A DNA stretch of 10,070 bases from a bacterium UBA4637. GTDB taxonomy: Bacteria; Bacteroidota; Bacteroidia; Bacteroidales; Bacteroidaceae. The stretch is taken from NCBI GenBank assembly GCA_002405875.1, contig DHMR01000058.1, positions 1 to 10,070 of the forward strand, written 5' to 3'. The position numbers and the translations under genes are program-made. The first letter of the stretch is position 1. Each line of letters begins with the position of its first letter. The notes below the pieces were generated by a model. That model searched no databases. It was not told the DNA's origin and saw nothing but the letters and a program-made list of their open reading frames with translations. Shown here one piece after another: positions 5,064 through 10,070 of this stretch.

Positions 5064-6470
5064 ATGTTAGCAAGTCCAAAAGCTCTCTGGGACAATAGCC
5101 TTTTGCTCATAAAAGACAATGTGACGGAGCAGCAATATAACACGTGGTTCAAACCAATAGTCTTTGAATCGTACAAGCCTTCGACAAAGACTTTGTTGGT
5201 GCAGGTTCCAAGTCCATTCGTCTACGAATACTTGGAGCAGAACTTTGTTGACTTGTTAAGCAAGGTGTTGCATCGCAATTTTGGTGAGGGAATTCGCCTC
5301 ACTTATCGCGTGGTAACCGACAAGGAACACAGGCTTTCTCAAGACATCGAGACTGACCCGGCTGATGAAGCTGCGGCCGAGCAGGTGCGTACCCGATCGG
5401 TTCAGCAACCAGCTAATAGTGAGCCTCAGATGGAGGACATCGATACGCAACTAGACCCAAAACTCACTTTCAATAATTATATGGAAGGCGAAAGCAACAA
5501 GTTGCCTCGTTCGGTGGGACTTTCCATTGCGGAGCATCCCAATACCACACAGTTTAACCCGATGTTCATTTATGGTCCCTCGGGTAGCGGTAAGACCCAT
5601 TTGGTGAATGCCATTGGGATGAAGGCGAAGCAGATGTATCCACAGAAACGTGTACTTTATGTTAGTGCTCGTCTGTTCCAGACCCAATACACAGATGCTG
5701 TGCTCCATAACGCAAGCAACGATTTCATCAATTTCTATCAGTCTATCGATATGTTGATTGTGGATGATATACAGGAATGGGCAGGCAAGGCGAAGACCTT
5801 GAACACTTTCTTCCATATCTTCAATCATCTCTTTCGTAATGGAAAGCGAATCATCTTGGCAAGTGACCGCCCGCCTGTTGACCTCAAGGATATGCCTGAT
5901 CGTTTGCTCACCCGTTTCTCATGCGGATTGGTATGTGAATTGGAGAAACCTAACATCCAGTTGTGCGTTGACATCTTGAGCAACAAGATACGTCGCGACG
6001 GATTGAAAATTCCTCAGGATGTAGTCGCTTTCATAGCCCAAACTTGCAATGGAAGTGTGCGTGACTTGCAGGGTGCCATCAATGGTTTGTTGGCTTATAG
6101 CATAGTATATAATAGCAATATCGATATTCGTTTGGCTGAACGTGTTATCAAGCGTGCCGTGAAGGTGGATGACAAGCCTCTCACCATCGATGACATCGTT
6201 GAGACGGTGTGCAACCATTATAATGTAACGGTGACAGCCGTGAATAGCAAGAGTCGTAAACGTGACTATGTGGTGGCGAGACAGGTAACCATGTATTTGG
6301 CTCAGAAATATACCAAGATGCCTGCTTCTAGAATCGGTAAACTCGTTGGTAATCGCGATCATAGCACAGTTATCCACAGTTGTTCAAAAGTAGAGGAACG
6401 CTTAAAGATAGACCAAGATTTCTGTGATGAACTGGTGAGCATTGAAAATGCTTTTAAGCTGAAGAAATAA
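5064..6470 (+). CDS. dnaA: Chromosomal replication initiator protein DnaA
   Basis: The 468-residue product is a full-length DnaA, the AAA+ ATPase that binds and melts the origin and loads the helicase. Domain I (about 1-80: LWDNSLLLIKDNVTEQQYNTWFKPI) is the interaction domain. Residues about 90-135 are the acidic, variable domain II linker. Domain III has Walker A GPSGSGKTH (171-179), Walker B LIVDDIQE (231-238), sensor 1 ILASDRPP and the arginine-bearing RLLTRFSCGL segment, then NGSVRDLQGAI near sensor 2. Domain IV ends with the helix-turn-helix signature GNRDHSTVIHSCSKV, in which Arg431, Asp432, His433 and Thr435 contact the DnaA box in studied relatives. The start ATG 5064 is the first codon of the conserved N-terminus and fits the upstream promoter. 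The gene stands alone; dnaN is not next to it. Confidence 0.97.
   Translation: MLASPKALWDNSLLLIKDNVTEQQYNTWFKPIVFESYKPSTKTLLVQVPSPFVYEYLEQNFVDLLSKVLHRNFGEGIRLTYRVVTDKEHRLSQDIETDPADEAAAEQVRTRSVQQPANSEPQMEDIDTQLDPKLTFNNYMEGESNKLPRSVGLSIAEHPNTTQFNPMFIYGPSGSGKTHLVNAIGMKAKQMYPQKRVLYVSARLFQTQYTDAVLHNASNDFINFYQSIDMLIVDDIQEWAGKAKTLNTFFHIFNHLFRNGKRIILASDRPPVDLKDMPDRLLTRFSCGLVCELEKPNIQLCVDILSNKIRRDGLKIPQDVVAFIAQTCNGSVRDLQGAINGLLAYSIVYNSNIDIRLAERVIKRAVKVDDKPLTIDDIVETVCNHYNVTVTAVNSKSRKRDYVVARQVTMYLAQKYTKMPASRIGKLVGNRDHSTVIHSCSKVEERLKIDQDFCDELVSIENAFKLKK
6370..6378 (+). other. Consensus DnaA box inside dnaA
   Basis: TTATCCACA is a perfect match to the consensus DnaA-binding 9-mer. It falls on the codons for Val436-Ile437-His438-Ser439 in the DNA-binding signature of dnaA itself. 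The codons GTT ATC CAC for the conserved V-I-H create most of the motif, so coding constraint alone can explain it. I found no other perfect match in the window; TTATCCAGA (minus strand, 2212-2220 in folB) differs at one base. Confidence 0.4.
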
Positions 6471-6524
6471 TTATAGGATATGCATGAACCTTGGCATAGT
6501 GGTTCAGTTTATATAAATGAAATA

Positions 6525-6565
6525 AAAAAGGAAGTCGACTGTTTGTTTGGTTCGACTTCCTTTTT
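6525..6565. terminator. Bidirectional terminator between dnaA and pnuT
   Basis: A perfect 14-base-pair stem pairs AAAAAGGAAGTCGA (6525-6538) with its complement at 6552-6565 around a 13-base loop. The A-run on the left and T-run on the right give a U-tract in both transcripts, so it can end dnaA on the plus strand and the thiamine operon on the minus strand. It lies about 55 bases past the dnaA stop and about 44 bases past the pnuT stop. Confidence 0.85.
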
Positions 6566-6608
6566 CTTTATTCAACTTTTCTATTTTTTTATTCGATTTC
6601 TATTTTCT

Positions 6609-7205
6609 TTATATTTCTTCTTTTTTCATCATCTTTTTCCATTTCCAATATCCAGCGATGGCGATGATGACGTAGAGACCATAGAGTCCTGCCTTGAAAG
6701 GGATGCCCTTGCCTACGTAGAGATAACAGCAGACGGCATCGACGATAATCCAGAAGAACCATTGCTCGATGTACTTGCGAGCCAATGCCCACAGACCTAC
6801 GAAGCTCAAGGCATTGGTAAAGCCATCCAATACTGGTACGGTGGAGTTGGTGAAAGTCACCAATACATAATAGGTGACGCCCCAAGCTGCAAGGAAAAAG
6901 ACAAGGGTAGGGAGGTAGAGCTTCTTCCGCATGTGGGTGATAGGCATCTCTCCCTTTTCTTCCTGGTCGTGCTTCTTGCCAAACTTCCAAATGGCAAAAC
7001 CATAGATGGCTGCCAGGGTATAGTACACCGCCATTCCCGCATCGCCGTAAAGCCCATGTTGCCAATAGAGCATGATGTCGAGGGCTGGCATGATGATGCC
7101 TATTAGCCACAAGTAAATACTTGCACGGTACTCGAGCAAGATATAGACTAGCCCGAGTACCGTGGTAAAGATGTCTAAACCATGTGATGTAATGAAATCC
7201 ATCAT
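6609..7205 (-). CDS. pnuT: PnuC-family transporter, likely thiamine transporter PnuT
   Basis: The 198-residue protein has about seven membrane segments and the landmarks of the PnuC fold: LEYRASIYLWLIGII (24-38), DIMLYWQHGLYGDAGMAVYY (43-62), and the pair EQWFFWIIVDAVCC (147-160) and YLYVGKGIPFKAGLYG (161-176). PnuC proteins pass a vitamin through the inner membrane by facilitated diffusion, with trapping by phosphorylation inside. The classical member takes nicotinamide riboside; the thiamine branch (PnuT) is known in Bacteroidota next to a TonB receptor under a TPP riboswitch, exactly the context here. The thiamine assignment therefore comes mainly from context. Two adjacent ATG codons (7205 and 7202) could each be the start; the first is used here. 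The gene begins 49 bases after the receptor stop, with no terminator seen between. The last bases run toward the shared terminator with dnaA. No thiamine pyrophosphokinase gene follows it. Confidence 0.87.
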   Translation of the reverse strand: MMDFITSHGLDIFTTVLGLVYILLEYRASIYLWLIGIIMPALDIMLYWQHGLYGDAGMAVYYTLAAIYGFAIWKFGKKHDQEEKGEMPITHMRKKLYLPTLVFFLAAWGVTYYVLVTFTNSTVPVLDGFTNALSFVGLWALARKYIEQWFFWIIVDAVCCYLYVGKGIPFKAGLYGLYVIIAIAGYWKWKKMMKKEEI

Positions 7206-7254
7206 GATGTTTTAGTTGTTATCAATAATTCTTTAAACCTTAATATCAAGTTTT

Positions 7255-9615
7255 TTAGAACTTCAAAGTCAAATGAGCCATGCAGGTTGTGCCAGCCATA
7301 GGGATATAGCTGAGGGCACTGAGACGGTGGTCCTTGGTATAGCCCTCACTCTCGCTTACGGCGTTGTACCAAACGAAGCCGCTGGCAGCATAGTGACGGT
7401 TGAAGATATTGTTGATATCAAAACCGATGGTTACCTGCTTGATGCCAAGTGCTTTAGTAACTTTGGCTGTATAGTTGAGGCTCAGATCACTCTGTGAGTA
7501 GCATGGCAGTGAACGGTCTTTGCTCTCTGAGTTGTCAAGATACTGACTGCTTACGAAGTTTGTGTGCCAGGTGGCAGAGAAACCAGCATAATGCAAGTCA
7601 ATGAAACCATTCAGAATGGCTGATGGAGAGTATGACAAAGTTGAGTTGTCGTAGTGTATCTTCAGAGGATCACCCTCCCAATTATCTACATACTCGTCGA
7701 AATTCTTGATCTTGTTTTTGCTCAAGGCAGCGTTGCCTTCCAAAGATAACCATGATAATGGTGCCCAACCTGCTGTCAGCTCAACACCCATACGATAAGA
7801 ATCCTTTACGTTGGTGGTCAAAGCCTCACCAATGTCGCTCAACTGGCCTGTCTGAACCAATTGGTTGTCATAGTTCATATAATAGAAGTTGGCACCTGCA
7901 TGCCAGTTGCTTCCCTCATACTGGTAGCCGAACTCTACATCGAGCAACTTCTCCTGCTTAGGGAAAGGATAGTTGTAATTGTCTGTATAGTTGTTGCGCT
8001 CTGGCTCACGGTTGCTATAGGCTACTGAAGCGTATGCCTTATGCCCATTGTTGATGTAGCTGATACCAGCCTTTGGGTTGAAGAAGTTGTACTTCTCGTT
8101 GATGTTCAACTCCTGGTTCTTGTATGTGCCATCCTCTTGAGCGATGAACTTGTCGTTGATACCATCAGTCTTATACTCCACACGGCGATACTGCAAGTCG
8201 GCGAATACGTTCCAGAAATCGGCGAAGCGATAGTTTGCCTTGATGAAGGCACTGTAGTCATACTTGTGGGCATCTGAGTCGTAATATTTATACTGTCCGT
8301 TGTTGCCGAAGAATTTCTTCTCGGCATCCTCGTTGGCGATGTAAGTAAGGTAACCCCAGTGGTTGCCACGGAACTGCTGGAGGTTCAATCCACCGATGAC
8401 ATCCCAGTGCTCATCCTTGTAGTTGGTGTTATATACGATGCCGTAGGTGTGTTGTGTCAAGCCTTTCTTGCGAATAAAGTCACTCTTTTTGATGAAGTTG
8501 TTGGCGACATCATAATAGGTGAGACCGAACTTAGAGAACTTGGCGTTGTTCTTAAACTCCTTATAGTAACCATATCCGTAAGTGTAATGGATGGCGAAGT
8601 TGTGACTCCAATGGCTGTTTGGAGTCCAAGCGGCAGAGAGGATATTGTGGTTCTGATAGAAATTATCGGTTGTTTTGCTCCAGTGGCTTCCGTCACGCAT
8701 GGTGTAAGGTTCGATGGTATAGTCGCCTTTGCCATTTCTCTTGAGGTTGGCAGTCAATACATTCCATTTTCCAAGACCAGCCTCATACAGATCCTTGTAG
8801 GTGCGAATACCATCATCCATTAAGGTAAAGCTGGTATCGTAGTCGCCACCGAGCACACCGTTCCAAGCCTGACCAGTCTTCTCAAAGTTGCCGATGTTCT
8901 TGTAGCTAATCTTAAAGTTGTCGCCCAACCAAGTCAAGCCGCCATAATAAGAACCAGAGCGACCGGAAGTGCCATCGATGTAGCCGTCGGTGCCAGTCTC
9001 GTGATAAGCGCCATCAAAGATAAGATGTTTGCCCATCAAACCCGTAGAGAAACTAACGCCTGTATTATATGTATTATAAGAGCCGTATGAACCTGTTAAC
9101 TCTGCAGTTGGGGTGAGTGAAGGTGCAGCCATCGCCATAGAGATGCTACCACCGAAGGCACCGTCGCCATTGGTGGAAGAACCTACACCACGCTGTACCT
9201 GGACGCTACCCAAGAGGGAAGCATAGCTGTTCATGTTGGCCCAGAACACAGTCTGGTCTTCTGGGGAATTGAGGGCGACGCCATCGAGTGTCACGTTGAT
9301 GCGGCTGCCTGCTGCACCACGGATGCGCATATAGGTTGTACCTGTACCGATGCCGTTCTCACCCCACGCCAAGATACCTGGTGTGCGAGAAAGGAGGAAT
9401 GGCAATTCCAGTCCGGTGTGAGAGAATTGTTGGAGTTCAGACTTCTTGATGTTTGCTACTGCATAAGGTGCTTCCTTGGTGGCACGCACGCCTTTTACTA
9501 CTACTTCATTCAGATGTTGCACCTTAATTGTGTCGATTTGTGTTTGAGCCAGTGCAGCTTGGCTTGCCAAAGAGCAAAACGCTACACTGAGTGCAATCCC
9601 GTTAAATCTTTTCAT
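7255..9615 (-). CDS. omr1: TonB-dependent outer-membrane receptor for thiamine
   Basis: This 786-residue outer-membrane receptor starts with a signal peptide (about 1-23, ending AALA before Q24). A TonB-box-like region (DTIKVQHLNEVVVKG, 28-42) and a plug domain (about 40-165) follow, with ELPFLLSRTPGI, MRIRGAAGSRINVTLDGVALNSPE and VQVQRGVGSSTNGDGAFGGSI. The rest is a 22-strand-type barrel rich in alternating aromatic residues, ending TTCMAHLTLKF with the terminal Phe needed for barrel assembly. The carboxypeptidase-like N-terminal extension common in SusC proteins is absent, so this is a vitamin/siderophore-class receptor and not a glycan receptor; no SusD follows. The TPP riboswitch in its leader and the downstream pnuT point to thiamine or its phosphates as substrate. 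Energy would come from TonB-ExbBD. The symbol follows the published name for TPP-riboswitch-controlled receptors of this phylum and depends on that context. Confidence 0.88.
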   Translation of the reverse strand: MKRFNGIALSVAFCSLASQAALAQTQIDTIKVQHLNEVVVKGVRATKEAPYAVANIKKSELQQFSHTGLELPFLLSRTPGILAWGENGIGTGTTYMRIRGAAGSRINVTLDGVALNSPEDQTVFWANMNSYASLLGSVQVQRGVGSSTNGDGAFGGSISMAMAAPSLTPTAELTGSYGSYNTYNTGVSFSTGLMGKHLIFDGAYHETGTDGYIDGTSGRSGSYYGGLTWLGDNFKISYKNIGNFEKTGQAWNGVLGGDYDTSFTLMDDGIRTYKDLYEAGLGKWNVLTANLKRNGKGDYTIEPYTMRDGSHWSKTTDNFYQNHNILSAAWTPNSHWSHNFAIHYTYGYGYYKEFKNNAKFSKFGLTYYDVANNFIKKSDFIRKKGLTQHTYGIVYNTNYKDEHWDVIGGLNLQQFRGNHWGYLTYIANEDAEKKFFGNNGQYKYYDSDAHKYDYSAFIKANYRFADFWNVFADLQYRRVEYKTDGINDKFIAQEDGTYKNQELNINEKYNFFNPKAGISYINNGHKAYASVAYSNREPERNNYTDNYNYPFPKQEKLLDVEFGYQYEGSNWHAGANFYYMNYDNQLVQTGQLSDIGEALTTNVKDSYRMGVELTAGWAPLSWLSLEGNAALSKNKIKNFDEYVDNWEGDPLKIHYDNSTLSYSPSAILNGFIDLHYAGFSATWHTNFVSSQYLDNSESKDRSLPCYSQSDLSLNYTAKVTKALGIKQVTIGFDINNIFNRHYAASGFVWYNAVSESEGYTKDHRLSALSYIPMAGTTCMAHLTLKF

Positions 9616-9657
9616 TTGTGTTATTAATACCTTAAACTTTTATCTAAGGGGGGAGAA

Positions 9658-9784
9658 CTTAGCCCAAGGAATGTTCCTACGACAGCATTACCTGTACAGG
9701 TTCAATGGGTATGTTCTCAGCATCCATCCTCAGTCTCTTTCTCGACTTCGAAGGTAGCACCCCCTTCGTTAGCGCTCTGCTAAC
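9658..9784 (-). promoter_or_regulatory. TPP (thiamine pyrophosphate) riboswitch, THI element
   Basis: Read on the minus strand, the leader carries the conserved blocks of the TPP aptamer in order. GGGGGTGC (9764-9757) comes first, then a longer than minimal P3 arm (about 9756-9723). GCTGAGA (9722-9716) follows, then ACCC (9712-9709), GAACCTG (9705-9699) and finally TAATGCTGTCGTAGGA (about 9691-9676). The spacing fits the pyrimidine-sensor and pyrophosphate-sensor helices of the known fold. The 5' TTAGC (9783-9779) can pair with GCTAA (9663-9659) to close the element. It should turn off the receptor and pnuT when TPP is plentiful. The switch mechanism is not obvious: there is no classic terminator with a U-run before the start codon, and Bacteroidota rarely use Shine-Dalgarno sequences. 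Outer limits are approximate. Confidence 0.93.
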
Positions 9785-9790
9785 TGAGTG

Positions 9791-9821
9791 CAAAATTACA
9801 ACAAATATTTGACACTGCAAA
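9791..9821 (-). promoter_or_regulatory. Promoter TTTG-N19-TAnnTTTG of the thiamine operon
   Basis: On the minus strand TTTG (9821-9818) is followed after 19 bases by TAATTTTG (9798-9791), a near-ideal Bacteroidota promoter. The predicted transcript starts near 9783-9787, so the RNA opens almost directly with the riboswitch. This agreement supports both calls. Confidence 0.78.
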
Positions 9822-9871
9822 ATTTTCATAACTTTTTTGAAAGTTTCTGTACAGGTATCAGCCTTTTTTAT

Positions 9872-9879
9872 TATATTTG
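9872..9879 (+). promoter_or_regulatory. -7 element for the gene starting at 9922
   Basis: TATATTTG matches the TAnnTTTG -7 box and lies 42 bases before the ATG at 9922. No clean TTTG sits 19-21 bases upstream; TCTG at 9846-9849 (22-base spacing) is the nearest. The assignment is therefore moderate and supported mainly by position. Confidence 0.5.
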
Positions 9880-9921
9880 CATTCGAAATAGACATGAACC
9901 TAAACTAACACGGAAATAGTT

Positions 9922-10070
9922 ATGGAACAAAACTCGAAAACGATCATATATGCGGTGGGTGCGATGCTGATGGTATCCCAAAGCCTTTGCGCTCAAACAG
10001 CTCCAAGCCATCTCAATCAAGATGCCTTGGACTCCCTGCGCTTGTCGGGTTCGATGAGTGTGGTGGAACC
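9922..10070 (+). CDS. Secreted protein of unknown function, N-terminal fragment
   Basis: An open frame starts at ATG 9922 and is still open at the window end (49 full codons). The beginning (MEQNSKTIIYAVGAMLMV, then SQSLCAQT) looks like a signal peptide: one lysine near the start, a hydrophobic core of about 13 residues and a cleavage-like CAQ at residues 24-26. The cysteine at 23 is not in a convincing lipobox, although Bacteroidota lipoproteins are variable. The mature start (APSHLNQDALDSLRL) is polar and gives no family clue to me. It is divergent from the thiamine operon and has its own -7 element. No function can be assigned from the visible part. Confidence 0.65.
   Translation, partial: MEQNSKTIIYAVGAMLMVSQSLCAQTAPSHLNQDALDSLRLSGSMSVVE

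Larger units (their letters stand above)
9616..9921. other. Divergent control region between omr1 and the secreted-protein gene
   Basis: These 306 bases contain, from right to left, the plus-strand -7 element (9872-9879), the minus-strand promoter (9791-9821), the TPP riboswitch (about 9658-9784) and a 40-base spacer before the receptor start. That spacer is rich in A/T apart from a minus-strand run of six C (9648-9653). I see no coding frame that I would trust here. The 10-mer CTGTACAGGT occurs at 9692-9701 in the riboswitch and at 9847-9856, probably by chance. Confidence 0.7.

Noticed and set aside
6480..7106. A 208-codon plus-strand frame over the region after dnaA
   Set aside because: It runs antisense through pnuT, crosses the bidirectional terminator and starts with low-complexity Phe/Leu-rich sequence. 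The minus-strand frame gives a clear PnuC-family protein.
9692..9856. CTGTACAGGT occurring both in the riboswitch and in the divergent promoter region
   Set aside because: The riboswitch copy is explained by the conserved GAACCTG block and its helix. A single 10-base match elsewhere is weak evidence of shared control.
9677..9895. A 72-codon minus-strand frame across the TPP riboswitch
   Set aside because: It lies over the promoter and structured aptamer RNA and begins upstream of the predicted transcript start, so it would not be expressed as such.

Overview
The window looks like chromosomal DNA of a gut-type Bacteroidota, most likely Prevotellaceae (Prevotella/Segatella). This rests on several signs: promoters of the form TTTG-N19/20-TAnnTTTG with no Shine-Dalgarno sequences, Bacteroidota-style DnaA and amidase-SPOR proteins, a thiamine TonB receptor/PnuT pair under a TPP riboswitch, and a B12-dependent ribonucleotide reductase-type domain. 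The genus is an inference from gene style, not from a marker alignment.

Layout. Bases 1-345 are the end of an MFS sugar-acid transporter gene, closed by a strong hairpin terminator. A 305-base convergent gap with a GC-rich perfect palindrome follows. A nitroreductase gene (651-1391, minus) is divergent from a plus-strand cluster. That cluster starts with a stand-alone protein resembling the C-terminal domain of class II ribonucleotide reductase (1534-2199), which overlaps folB (2186-2569). Next come an N-acetylmuramoyl-L-alanine amidase (2621-3853) and an MCE/MlaD protein (3856-4755). After a terminator, dnaA (5064-6470) has its own near-perfect promoter. A bidirectional terminator separates dnaA from a convergent minus-strand operon: TPP riboswitch, thiamine TonB-dependent receptor (7255-9615), PnuT-type inner-membrane transporter (6609-7205). 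At the right edge a divergent plus-strand gene for a secreted protein starts at 9922 and runs off the window.

How the genes work together. The rightmost operon is a thiamine salvage route: receptor across the outer membrane, PnuT across the inner membrane, both shut down by thiamine pyrophosphate through the leader RNA. The kinase that often ends this operon in relatives is not here. The amidase and the MCE protein form a tightly linked envelope pair (peptidoglycan cleavage and lipid transport). The RNR-like protein and folB are translationally overlapped; both touch nucleotide and one-carbon supply, and dnaA lies a few kilobases downstream.

Most of the window is ordinary core chromosome. 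The items most worth a second look are the stand-alone RNR-like domain protein without catalytic core or cysteine tail, the paired 12-base repeats on its promoter, the competing pairings in the thiamine leader RNA, and the GC-rich intergenic palindrome. I saw no insertion sequence, CRISPR array, phage gene, tRNA or rRNA.
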